A DNA stretch of 64,000 bases from Ruminococcus flavefaciens (lineage in GTDB: Bacteria; Bacillota; Clostridia; Oscillospirales; Ruminococcaceae), in NCBI RefSeq assembly GCF_900119075.1, contig NZ_FPIP01000008.1:96601-160600 (forward strand). The letters are read 5' to 3'. The notes below the pieces were generated by a model. It did no database searches. It worked only from the letters and a program-made list of their open reading frames with translations, and was not told where the DNA came from. Each line of letters starts with the position of its first letter. Position 1 is the stretch's first letter. The position numbers were made by a program, and so were the translations under genes. Positions 49,220 to 58,035 of this stretch are shown here, piece by piece.

Positions 49220-50380
49220 TTAACCTGCTTTACCAGTCTTTTTGTTGGATACAACGTCAAAGATAACAGCTACAAGAAGAACTGCACCCTTGACTACGTA
49301 CTGCCAGTTGTTGTCAAGTCCCTTGATAGACATACCCTGATTGATAACACCGAGGAGGATAGCTCCGACTACAACGCCGCCGACAGTACCGCTTCCGCCG
49401 TATGCAGAAGCTCCGCCGATGAAGCATGAGCCGATAGCGTCCATTTCAAATGAGTTACCTGTATCGCCGTTTATAGAACCGATACGTGCTCCGATAAGAA
49501 GTCCCGAAAGACCTGCAAGGAGCGACATTGAGGTATAAGCTAAGAAGTAGACCTTGTTTGTGTTGATACCCGAAAGCTTTGTAGCCTTTTCGTTTCCGCC
49601 GACTGCATAGAAGTAGCGTCCGAAGGCTGTCTTTGAGGTGATGAATGCATAGATGAATACTATGGCAAGTACCCACAGAGCCATTACAGGTATACCCTTG
49701 TAGTGTGCGAGCTTCCATGAATAAGCGATGATCAGCAGGTCGATGACAGCTATCTTAGCGAACTGCGATACAGCAGAAGCCTGCTTGTAGCCCTTCTTTG
49801 CCTTCTTTATGCGGTTGAATACAGTAACTGCCACCAGTATGCAGGCAACAGCTATACCTGCGATGAATGCCGACCACTTGATATCATTGTCAAGCCCCGG
49901 TATCTCGATATATGAAGCAAATGTCTTGAGGAAAGTCTCATCGTTGATAGCGATAGTCTTGGACTCGAGTATCGCACGTCCGATACCTCTGAACAGGAAC
50001 ATTCCCGCGAGAGTACAGATAAACGGCGGTATATGGATATATCCTATCCAGAAGCCCTGCCACATACCTATCAGTATCGAGAGCAGCAGACACAAGCCTA
50101 TTACAAGATATGCGTTCATATGGTGTTTTGACATCATCTGGGCGGCTATAGCGCCTATGAGGCAGACTGTAGAGCCTACCGAAAGGTCGATGTTACCGCC
50201 TGTAAGTATACATAAAAGCATACCGCATGCCATTACCAGCACGTATGCATTCTGGAGCAGAAGGTTTGACATATTCTGCGCAAGCAGGAGCTTGCCCTCT
50301 GTCCATAATGAAAAGAATATGAATACCACGACCAATGCAATGACCATGGTGTATTTCTTGATGAATGTTTTGACGTTCAT
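49220..50380 (-). CDS. mmsB: Multiple-monosaccharide ABC transporter permease
   Basis: 386 residues with about ten membrane helices, typical of BPD_transp_2 sugar permeases (ribose/xylose/galactose type). Motifs such as GGNIDLSVGSTVCLIGAIAA, GWWFG-like regions and GGNEKATKLSGINTNKVYFL are standard in XylH/MmsB proteins. It sits last in the substrate-binder, ATPase, permease operon and imports pentoses or hexoses together with them. Confidence 0.92.
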   Translation of the reverse strand: MNVKTFIKKYTMVIALVVVFIFFSLWTEGKLLLAQNMSNLLLQNAYVLVMACGMLLCILTGGNIDLSVGSTVCLIGAIAAQMMSKHHMNAYLVIGLCLLLSILIGMWQGFWIGYIHIPPFICTLAGMFLFRGIGRAILESKTIAINDETFLKTFASYIEIPGLDNDIKWSAFIAGIAVACILVAVTVFNRIKKAKKGYKQASAVSQFAKIAVIDLLIIAYSWKLAHYKGIPVMALWVLAIVFIYAFITSKTAFGRYFYAVGGNEKATKLSGINTNKVYFLAYTSMSLLAGLSGLLIGARIGSINGDTGNSFEMDAIGSCFIGGASAYGGSGTVGGVVVGAILLGVINQGMSIKGLDNNWQYVVKGAVLLVAVIFDVVSNKKTGKAG

Positions 50381-50399
50381 ATTATACTCCTTCGATCAT

Positions 50400-51935
50400 T
50401 TATTTTTTATCGGACTGAAGGATAGCCGCCATGATCTTTTCCTGCGTTGCTTCCGCAGCAGGCATCTCTGCGACCATTTTTCCCTCGTTCATAACGTAGA
50501 TACGGTCGCACATACCCAGAAGCTCAGGCATTTCCGATGATATCATTACCACGGATTTCCCCTGTGCCACAAGGTCGTTCATTATACAGTATATCTCATA
50601 CTTTGCACCTACGTCAATACCTCTTGTGGGCTCATCGAGAATGAGCACCTCAGGATCAGCGAACATCCACTTTGAAAGCAGTACCTTCTGCTGATTTCCG
50701 CCCGAGAGATTTCCCACAGCCTGCTGTACAGAAGGAGTCTTTGTTCTGAGCTTTTCCCGGTATTCTTCTGCCACAGCGTTTTCCTTGTCAATATTTATGA
50801 TTCCCTTGCTGCAAACCTTTTCAAGGCGCGACATTGTTGTATTCTTTGCAATGCTGTCCGCGAGGATAAGTCCGTTGCCCTTTCTGTCCTCGGTAACATA
50901 TGCAAGACCTGCCCTGATAGCGTCATGGACGTTTTTCAGTTCCTTCTGTTCGCCGTCTATCTTCAGATTTCCGCTGATGTCAGAGCCGTATGATCTGCCG
51001 AATATGGACATGGCAAGCTCTGTACGTCCTGCGCCCTGAAGTCCTGAGAATCCGACTATCTCGCCGCGGTGAACGTTGAACGATACGTTGTCGACTACCT
51101 TTTTCTCGGTATAGAGCGGGTGGTGAACTGTCCAGCCGCTTACCTCCATGCCGACCTTGTCGCTTATATTATGCTCGCGGGAAGGGTAACGGTCGCTGAG
51201 CTCACGTCCTACCATACCGCTGATGATACGTGCCTCGTCGATATTATGGTCTGCGTTGTCGATAGTTTCGATAGTTGCACCGTCACGGATAACAGTTATC
51301 TTATCGGCAACGTATGATATCTCGTTGAGCTTATGGGAAATAATGATAGAAGTCATGCCCTTCTGCTTGAAGCTTATGAGCAGATCAAGGAGCATCTTGG
51401 AGTCCTCTTCGTTCAGCGACGAAGTAGGCTCGTCGAGGATAAGCAGCTTAACGTCCTTGCTGAGAGCCTTTGCTATCTCAACAAGCTGCTGTTTGCCTGT
51501 ACCGATATCCTTGATAAGAGTAGTTGCCTCTTCCTTCAAGCCTACCTGCTGCATATGCTCGGTTGCCTCATGGTAGGTCTTATCCCAGTCTATGCCGAAA
51601 AGTCCCTTGCGCTCATTTCCGAGAAACATATTCTCGCCTATAGAAAGCTCGGGTATGAGAGCAAGCTCCTGATGAATGATAACTATGCCTTTTTCCTCGC
51701 TGTCGTGCAGTGTCTTGAATCTGCATTCATCGCCGTTGTAGATGATATCACCTGTATACGAACCGAAAGGATAGGTTCCGCTGAGTACATTCATAAGGGT
51801 GGATTTACCGGCGCCGTTTTCGCCTACGAGAGCGTGTATCTCACCTGGCTTGACTTGCAGATTAACGTTATCGAGAGCCTTTACACCGGGGAATTCCTTT
51901 GTTATGTTTTTCATTTCGAGAATATATTCTGCCAA
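50400..51935 (-). CDS. mmsA: Multiple-monosaccharide ABC transporter ATP-binding protein
   Basis: 511 residues with two ATPase domains, as in XylG/MmsA. The first has [16 protein letters not shown], a degenerate signature and [12 protein letters not shown]; the second has a divergent P loop ([13 protein letters not shown]) and [14 protein letters not shown] with [14 protein letters not shown]. The start is TTG 51935 with GGAGGG upstream; no ATG fits. It powers uptake by MmsB. A hairpin at 51993 upstream may lower its expression relative to the binding protein. Confidence 0.93.
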   Translation of the reverse strand: MAEYILEMKNITKEFPGVKALDNVNLQVKPGEIHALVGENGAGKSTLMNVLSGTYPFGSYTGDIIYNGDECRFKTLHDSEEKGIVIIHQELALIPELSIGENMFLGNERKGLFGIDWDKTYHEATEHMQQVGLKEEATTLIKDIGTGKQQLVEIAKALSKDVKLLILDEPTSSLNEEDSKMLLDLLISFKQKGMTSIIISHKLNEISYVADKITVIRDGATIETIDNADHNIDEARIISGMVGRELSDRYPSREHNISDKVGMEVSGWTVHHPLYTEKKVVDNVSFNVHRGEIVGFSGLQGAGRTELAMSIFGRSYGSDISGNLKIDGEQKELKNVHDAIRAGLAYVTEDRKGNGLILADSIAKNTTMSRLEKVCSKGIINIDKENAVAEEYREKLRTKTPSVQQAVGNLSGGNQQKVLLSKWMFADPEVLILDEPTRGIDVGAKYEIYCIMNDLVAQGKSVVMISSEMPELLGMCDRIYVMNEGKMVAEMPAAEATQEKIMAAILQSDKK

Positions 51936-51992
51936 GTATATCCCTCCTTTATCCTGTTTGTCATATTGTGCCGAATATGCCTGAATATTCAG

Positions 51993-52019
51993 AAAAGGGC
52001 AGGCAGAGCCCGCCCTTTT
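51993..52019 (-). terminator. Hairpin between binding-protein and ATPase genes
   Basis: AAAAGGGC and GCCCTTTT with inner pairing, followed by TTTTCT on the minus strand. Likely a partial terminator that keeps the binding protein more abundant than the ATPase and permease. Confidence 0.65.
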
Positions 52020-52047
52020 ACAGACAATATAGCAGTATTATTCGTCA

Positions 52048-53274
52048 TCAAGTGGTCTTAGCTGTTGACTCAAGATACTTGTTGTCGCTGTCCCACTTAT
52101 AGAGACCTGTATCTACGAGAACATCGAGCTTATCCTTTGTGATAACATAAGGAACGAGGAGGTATGAAGGAACTACCTTTACACCGTTGTTGTAAGACTC
52201 TGTATCGTATGTAGCCTCAGCAGAAAGTGAGCTTACAAGACCTGCGTCAGGAGTCTGACCTGAAAGGATAGCCTTGGAAACTTCGAGAGTTGCAGCTGCC
52301 TCGTCATTTACGTTCTTGTAAACTGTCATTGACTGCTTGCCGTCAACGATGTTCTTGAGGTTAGCGATATCGCCGTCCTGACCTGTTACGATAGGAGTAT
52401 TCTTACCGCTGTAGTCAGAAGAGATAGCCTGAGCTACACCAAGAGCTGTTGAGTCGTTGGAGCAGAGTGCAACGTCGAGCTGTGTGCTTGTGTAGTAAGA
52501 AGCAAGAGTGTTCTGCATATTCTCAAGAGCCTTGTCTGTTGACCAGCTGTCTGTAGCAACCTGCTCGAACTTAGTCTTGCCCGACGGGATCTTGAGCTTG
52601 CCTGCGTCGATATATTCCTTGAGAGCGTCGTAAGCGCCGTTGAAGAAGTAGCCTGCGTTATTATCAGCAGGATCGCCTGCGGTAAATTCGATATTGAAAG
52701 GACCGTCGCTGTTCTTGAGGTCAAGAGCGTCGATAACGTATTCGCCCTGAAGCTTGCCGACTGTGTAGTTATCGAATGAAACGTAATATGAAACTGCGTC
52801 TGTGTTCATGATAAGACGGTCGTAAGCAATTACAGAGATACCTGCGTCCTTAGCGTCGGCAAGAGTCTGAGAGAGAGTATTGCCGTCTATAGCAGCGATA
52901 AGGAGAAGGTCTACCTTATCAGCGATCATGCCCTGGATATCATTGTTCTGCTGGTTTGTATCGTTGTCTGAATACTTCAGCTCAACCTTGTAGCCAGCCT
53001 CCTCGAACTGTGCCTTGAGGTATTCGCCGTCACGGTTCCAGCGCTCGAGAGACTTTGTAGGCATAGCGATACCAACAGTCTTTCCGCCGCTGCTGCTTGA
53101 AGAATCATCTGTCTTTGAAGATGAATCATCGGCAGGTTTAGCGTCTGTTTTGGATTCAGTGTTTGAGTTCGTGTTTGCACCGGTGCCGTTGTCGGAAGAA
53201 GATGATGTTCCGCCGCATGAAGCGAGTGAGCCTACCATCACCAGTGTAGAGAGTACTGCAAGAAACTTTTTCAT
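52048..53274 (-). CDS. chvE: Multiple-monosaccharide-binding lipoprotein
   Basis: 408 residues. Lipoprotein signal MKKFLAVLSTLVMVGSLASC with lipobox, a Ser/Asp-rich linker (25-65), then a periplasmic-binding-protein type 1 fold (GIAMPTKSLERWNRDGEYLK, LLLIAAIDGNTLSQTLADA, VALCSNDSTALGVAQAI). It matches the ChvE/XylF class that binds several aldoses (galactose, xylose, arabinose, glucose). First gene of the operon. Confidence 0.92.
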   Translation of the reverse strand: MKKFLAVLSTLVMVGSLASCGGTSSSSDNGTGANTNSNTESKTDAKPADDSSSKTDDSSSSSGGKTVGIAMPTKSLERWNRDGEYLKAQFEEAGYKVELKYSDNDTNQQNNDIQGMIADKVDLLLIAAIDGNTLSQTLADAKDAGISVIAYDRLIMNTDAVSYYVSFDNYTVGKLQGEYVIDALDLKNSDGPFNIEFTAGDPADNNAGYFFNGAYDALKEYIDAGKLKIPSGKTKFEQVATDSWSTDKALENMQNTLASYYTSTQLDVALCSNDSTALGVAQAISSDYSGKNTPIVTGQDGDIANLKNIVDGKQSMTVYKNVNDEAAATLEVSKAILSGQTPDAGLVSSLSAEATYDTESYNNGVKVVPSYLLVPYVITKDKLDVLVDTGLYKWDSDNKYLESTAKTT

Positions 53275-53303
53275 GATAAAATCCTCCTTTAAAAAATTGT
53301 ATA

Positions 53304-53362
53304 GTGAAAAAATTGTTGCCTTATGTTAAATTAAATTTGTAAAGAAATTGTTGCCTTACATT
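53304..53362 (-). promoter_or_regulatory. Direct repeats upstream of the sugar-transport operon
   Basis: Plus-strand AAATTGTTGCCTTA at 53310-53323 and again at 53345-53358, 35 bases apart, between two TATAAT-like -10 candidates (about 53360-53370, minus strand) and the binding-protein start. Probable operator for a sugar-responsive regulator. The remainder of 53363-53629 holds no gene. Confidence 0.55.
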
Positions 53363-53629
53363 ATATTATAACAAACGCTTATGTTAACATTTTACACAGG
53401 TTTACTGCTCATGTCAATAGATTATCTGGCTGTTTCGTGTGTTTTATCAAAAACTTTGGCGTATTGTATAAGCCTGTCTGTTTTAATATGTATAAAATGA
53501 CAATTACTCCAATAACAAGCGATACTCAAATTATAGTTTTGGTAAAGACAGGTGACAAATACTGTGAAAAGATTTGATACTGCGACAAAGAAGTTGTAAA
53601 AAAGTCTTCTGAGCTTTGTGCAGACAATG

Positions 53630-53657
53630 AATAAAGGCGGGGGAGACCGCCTTTATT
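53630..53657 (-). terminator. Rho-independent terminator of the pilus operon
   Basis: AATAAAGGCGG / CCGCCTTTATT perfect stem just after the last sortase gene. Confidence 0.8.
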
Positions 53658-53667
53658 TGTATCAGTT

Positions 53668-54297
53668 TTAGTATTTCAGCTTTGCTCTGACGGTTATCCT
53701 GTTTCTTCCGCTGAGTGTGCAGGTGAACAGCGTCATATCCCATGGGGAGTTTTCTTTGCTGAGCATTTCATCAGCATTGCTGCCGTGTATCTCCTCAATG
53801 CTTATTATGCTGTAATGAAAAGCCCTGCCACCGCAATCGGTGAACACTATTTCAGCGCCGTCTGAAAGGCTGCCCAGCTTACCGAAGTGGCTGCTGTAGT
53901 TATGTGCAGCTATGATTAAGTCGCTGCTGTCGGTACTGCCGCTGTATCTGCAAGGTGCGATATCAAGGGCTTTGTAGCTGAAATCATTTATTACGGGCAG
54001 CTCAAGACCGAGCTCTGCTATGGTGAGGTATCCGCAGTAGCCCGTATTGTCAATGCTGACAGTGGGCATTTCAGTCTTGGCAGGCTCTTCGTATTGAGCG
54101 AAAAGGTCGTCTTCAGTGTTTTCGGCAGCGGTGGGCTTTGCAGTGCTTACGATAGCGTTTTTCAGCTCCGAAAGTGAAGCCTGTGAGCGTTTGGCTGCTG
54201 TTCTGCTCTCGGTAATATTGAAAATGCACAGGCACATAGCTGCAAAGATCAATGCTGCACCTGAAACGAAGCAAAGCTTTCGGCATTTACTTCTCAT
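53668..54297 (-). CDS. Sortase
   Basis: 209 residues. N-terminal membrane anchor (about 8-27) and a sortase domain (about 85-209). The catalytic residues are visible: His in IIAAHNYSSHF, Cys in MTLFTCTLSG, and Arg in RNRITV. It is short and does not look like the pilus class C enzyme at 55319 (no lid and no C-terminal membrane helix), so it may anchor the finished pilus to the cell wall. It overlaps the minor pilin gene by 11 bases. Confidence 0.85.
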   Translation of the reverse strand: MRSKCRKLCFVSGAALIFAAMCLCIFNITESRTAAKRSQASLSELKNAIVSTAKPTAAENTEDDLFAQYEEPAKTEMPTVSIDNTGYCGYLTIAELGLELPVINDFSYKALDIAPCRYSGSTDSSDLIIAAHNYSSHFGKLGSLSDGAEIVFTDCGGRAFHYSIISIEEIHGSNADEMLSKENSPWDMTLFTCTLSGRNRITVRAKLKY

Positions 54298-55288
54298 CGC
54301 CGTTTTTCTTCCTTGTGAGCAGACCTATGCAGATGAGCGTTATTCCGCCAAGTGCAAGAGGCAATACAGGCCACCAGAGCTGTCCTGTCTGCGGAAGTCC
54401 CGAGCCTGTAGTTGTTGCAGCTGCTGATGTTGATGTGCTGATAGTGGAAGTGGTGACAGCAGCAGTTGTTTTAGTGTATTCTCCGCCGTCTATAAAAATG
54501 TCAGGAGCATAGGAGTTCTTGATGAGGAACTGCTTTGAGTTGTAATCCACAAGAACTGCATATTTTACAGGGATACTGCGCTCGACTACGCGCCATTCGG
54601 CGTCGAGGTCAAGTGTATTCCAGCGGTGCTGCCAGTTTGAGGCTTCGTCGAGGACTACAGTATCGTATAGCTCGCCGTCCTTGAAGAGGTCTACCGTTAC
54701 ATTTACGGGACGCGCCTTGAATGAGTCATCATTGTCCGCCCATACCTTTTTCACGGTGTAGCTGCTGACCTGTCCATGAAGAGTTATAACGCTGTATATC
54801 TTCGGAAAGGCTTCCTCAGCCGAGCCGTCCTCCTTTATCTCGAAAAGCAGGGGAGTCGCCATGTAGGTAATGGGTTCCTTTTGAACTTTCTTGGCGACAG
54901 CAAGGTAAAGTCCCTTATCAAGTCCTTCAAATACGACGTTTCCGTCATTGTCGGTAACGTTTTCAGCGAGAGCTTTTATGCGGTCGCCGATGATGAAGCT
55001 TTCCAGAGCCTGAGCGGTACCGCGTATATTTTCTGTGGAAAGTCCGCTCATATCTACGGGATAATTTGCGAATTCGTCCGTGAGCGTGAATTTTCCGCTG
55101 CGGCGCTCGCCGACCTTGTATATCTTCCAGCTCATGTCCGAGACTCTGACATTTTCCTGTTCGCATACAAGAGTAATAGATGCCTTGACCTCCGCTGAAT
55201 GAATACACGGCATGACAGAGGCAAGAAGCATGACAACGCACAGCATACTCAGCAGCACTGAACATATTCTGTTTTTCTTTTCAGACAT
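54287..55288 (-). CDS. LPxTG minor pilin / surface protein with Cna-B domain
   Basis: 333 residues. Signal peptide (about 1-30), an N-terminal beta domain (SWKIYKVGERRSGKFTL), then a Cna-B-like domain (VKKVWADNDDSFKARPVNVT with NWQHRWNTLDL), a Thr linker, and a wall-sorting signal LPQTG, hydrophobic helix and KKNGDEK tail. Intramolecular isopeptide bonds are expected in Cna-B domains. Its position between two sortases fits a pilus base or minor subunit. Confidence 0.85.
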   Translation of the reverse strand: MSEKKNRICSVLLSMLCVVMLLASVMPCIHSAEVKASITLVCEQENVRVSDMSWKIYKVGERRSGKFTLTDEFANYPVDMSGLSTENIRGTAQALESFIIGDRIKALAENVTDNDGNVVFEGLDKGLYLAVAKKVQKEPITYMATPLLFEIKEDGSAEEAFPKIYSVITLHGQVSSYTVKKVWADNDDSFKARPVNVTVDLFKDGELYDTVVLDEASNWQHRWNTLDLDAEWRVVERSIPVKYAVLVDYNSKQFLIKNSYAPDIFIDGGEYTKTTAAVTTSTISTSTSAAATTTGSGLPQTGQLWWPVLPLALGGITLICIGLLTRKKNGDEK

Positions 55289-55318
55289 ATTATCACCCTG
55301 CTAACTGTTTGGTATTTA

Positions 55319-56152
55319 TCATTTCTTTGTTTTCTTTTTTGGGCGCTTATCACTGATAAATATCAGCGTGAATGTTATGATAAGCAGCGGTACAGCTGCA
55401 ATAGGAGCTACTATCAGCGGATCTATCCTGAAGGCTTCGTTCTTGACATACACACCGACTTTTTTCTCTTCGGTATTTTCGATACGTACTCCTCTGACGA
55501 GCAGCCTGTGGGTATTTATTCCATATGGGGTACAGGTCAGCAGTGTACAGTAGTCCTTTCCATCTGCTATGCGGAGGTCTTCAAATTCCTCAGGCAGGAC
55601 TATCTTTATCTGGTCAACTTCATAGGTGAAGCGGCGGTCAAGTATCGTAATGGTAAATGTATCTCCGACCTCGAGCTCGTTAAGGTCTGTGAAGAGCTTT
55701 GCACTGGGAAGTCCTCTGTGTCCCGAGAGTACGCAGTGAGTTGACTCGCCGCCTACAGGCAGGCTTGTGCCTGTCAGATGTCCGACGCCGACCTGAAGGA
55801 CTTCCTTGGCGATACCGTGGTATATGGGGAGCTCCACATTTATCCTGTCAATGTCGATATATCCCATGATACCTGTTCCCGTGATATCGAGAGTGTCCTC
55901 ATAGCCGCTTACAAGGTCGGGCTCGAAGAATGCCGAGGGCGAATCATGGAGCCTTTTGTTGTAATCCTCAGCCTTTGCGAAAACAGCGTCAAGCTCTTCC
56001 GTTGAGGAGTCGCTGAGCTTCTCGTTGTATTCGGATATGACTCGCGAAGCGTGTTTGGAATTGATATATTCGCTTATGGCTGGATATAGCAGCACGGACA
56101 ATCCGACGATAAACATTATGAAAATTGCAATGCTGAAAAAATGCTTTTTCAT
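55319..56152 (-). CDS. Class C (pilus) sortase
   Basis: 277 residues with an N-terminal membrane helix and, unlike the sortase at 53668, a C-terminal one (VAPIAAVPLLIITFTLIF). The active site is visible: His in VLSGHRGLPSA, Cys in YCTLLTCTPYGIN, and Arg in HRLLVRG. The segment around DSPSAFFEPDLVSGYEDTLD is where class C lids lie. It would polymerise the pilins on the outer face of the membrane. Confidence 0.92.
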   Translation of the reverse strand: MKKHFFSIAIFIMFIVGLSVLLYPAISEYINSKHASRVISEYNEKLSDSSTEELDAVFAKAEDYNKRLHDSPSAFFEPDLVSGYEDTLDITGTGIMGYIDIDRINVELPIYHGIAKEVLQVGVGHLTGTSLPVGGESTHCVLSGHRGLPSAKLFTDLNELEVGDTFTITILDRRFTYEVDQIKIVLPEEFEDLRIADGKDYCTLLTCTPYGINTHRLLVRGVRIENTEEKKVGVYVKNEAFRIDPLIVAPIAAVPLLIITFTLIFISDKRPKKKTKK

Positions 56153-56218
56153 CGGATCCTCCCTGCCGCAATATCTGCGGCGGCGTTAAAACCGCCGCAA
56201 TACTGCAAATTTAGGAAA

Positions 56219-57985
56219 TTACCTTTCCTTGATATTCATTCTCTTCTTTACTATGAGAAGTACCAGTGCGCCTGCTACCAGCATTCCGCCGACTACATAG
56301 AATATTGTTGTACCCATGCCGCCAGTACCGGGAAGAGTCATACCCTTGTTGTTCTCAACATCAAATGTGAAGAGGTTATTCTTGTTAGAAATGTTATCTG
56401 AACCCTTTTTAGCGTTCCATGTGCAGGTCTGAGCTGTGTCGTCAAGAGCTGAACTGATAACTATGGTAATGTTTTCGCTGAGCTTGTTGTAGCCATCGGG
56501 AGCTGCCAGCTCAGAAATGGTATAAGTACCTTCTTTAAGTCCTGTGAATGAGATAAAACCGTTTGCATCAGAGTAAGCGGTCTGATTTACTGATTCTGTT
56601 GTAGTAGCAGTATCATGTGTAACTGAGCTTATAAGCTTGTACTTAACAGTTGTGGAATCATATTTTGAAGCTGTTGTTTCTGTAGAAGCTTCATCGGTAA
56701 ATGTTCCGTCCTTGAGCATATAGTATGTACCGTCGGCAGCTTCCTTGTATATCTTATCGTTGATGAGTACGGCTTTTACGCCTTCACCTGTTATCTTGAA
56801 CTTTGCGCCTTTAAGCGCAGCCTTTGTTGTAGCGTCCTTTTTGATGAGCTTTAAACCTGTTGTAAAAGTTTTTGTAGTTGACTCGGGAGTTTTTCCTATT
56901 ACGTCAGTATTGTTTTTTTCATCACCTGTTGGCTTGTCGCCGCCATTATACTGATGATTCGGATTGTTTGAGAATGTAAGATCAACTTTATTCGGGTTTC
57001 CTGCTGATGAGAGATCAGCCTTTTCATTGAGGGTAGCTGAGTATTTGACGGTTATTGTTTCGCCGATATGACCGCCGTCATCGTTTGGGTCCTCTGTGCC
57101 CATCTGGTAAAGCTGCTCGTAGAAATCCTTGAATACTATCTGGAATGTGTATGGAGAAACGCCGGTTGTCAATACCTCATAATCTGTTCCTGATGTCAGA
57201 GTATAGGAACCTACTGTGATCGTAACATCGTTATTGAAGGTAAGACCTTGGCTCATGGTGTCGTTGATAATGAAATAGTAATCGTTATATGCTGACATAT
57301 CGGGAACTGACGATTCTAACACGAAAGGCACCTTGTCGCCTATGCTTGCGGTATTTGTATTTTTTCCGCTTGCATAATCTGTACCGATCTTCTTATCTAT
57401 ATACGGAACATCAGTCTTTGCTTTTATCGTATCAAGATCATGGTCTGTTACTACACTTAATATATGATCTGAAAACGCATACTGAGAATTTGTTGAAGGC
57501 TTTTCAGTTATCGTATCTTTTACGAAATAATAACCTGCACCGGGTACCTTTTGAGTTGATAAACTGTAGCTTGTTGTGCTGAGATTTGCGCTTACTATGT
57601 CTGCAAAAGCGTTAGCTTCGGGACTGTTTTTAGTGAAGGATTCAATAACCAAAGCTACTTCGGCTGCTGTTGTGCATGAAGAAAAAGGATTTGTTGAACC
57701 GAATTTAGTGCTTGATGTTAAAGCTGTGAGAAGTGAGGTACTGTTTACACCGCTGCCCCACTGGATCTCAGTAAGCTTTTTTTCTCCGCTTATTGTAGCG
57801 AGCGTTCCTGTGAAGACCTGATAAGCTACATATTCATGAGTAGCCTCATCATTTGTTGCTTTGCTTACAGGGATAGAATAGGTCTCTCCCTCTGCATATG
57901 ATGCAGGGATAGAAGACATTCCCAATGAAGCAGCCACTGCTGCTGAAAATAAAGCTGCTGTTAATCTTTTGAATGTATTTTTCAT
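56219..57985 (-). CDS. Major pilin, LPxTG-anchored
   Basis: 588 residues from ATG 57985 (GAAAGGTGA upstream). Signal peptide to about 30, then an N-terminal region with a possible polymerisation lysine, a D2-type fimbrial isopeptide domain (about 190-340: VPYIDKKIGTDYASG, TLNEKADLSSAGNPNKVDL) and a C-terminal SpaA/Cna-B domain (KLIKKDATTKAALKGAKFKI, GTYTISELAAPDGYNKLSEN). The end is LPGTG plus membrane helix and KKRMNIKER. Backbone subunit, joined by the sortase at 55319. Confidence 0.9.
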   Translation of the reverse strand: MKNTFKRLTAALFSAAVAASLGMSSIPASYAEGETYSIPVSKATNDEATHEYVAYQVFTGTLATISGEKKLTEIQWGSGVNSTSLLTALTSSTKFGSTNPFSSCTTAAEVALVIESFTKNSPEANAFADIVSANLSTTSYSLSTQKVPGAGYYFVKDTITEKPSTNSQYAFSDHILSVVTDHDLDTIKAKTDVPYIDKKIGTDYASGKNTNTASIGDKVPFVLESSVPDMSAYNDYYFIINDTMSQGLTFNNDVTITVGSYTLTSGTDYEVLTTGVSPYTFQIVFKDFYEQLYQMGTEDPNDDGGHIGETITVKYSATLNEKADLSSAGNPNKVDLTFSNNPNHQYNGGDKPTGDEKNNTDVIGKTPESTTKTFTTGLKLIKKDATTKAALKGAKFKITGEGVKAVLINDKIYKEAADGTYYMLKDGTFTDEASTETTASKYDSTTVKYKLISSVTHDTATTTESVNQTAYSDANGFISFTGLKEGTYTISELAAPDGYNKLSENITIVISSALDDTAQTCTWNAKKGSDNISNKNNLFTFDVENNKGMTLPGTGGMGTTIFYVVGGMLVAGALVLLIVKKRMNIKER

Positions 57986-58035
57986 AATATCACCTTTCAT
58001 AATAGATTTTTGTTTGATATGCATTTAAGGAGGTA

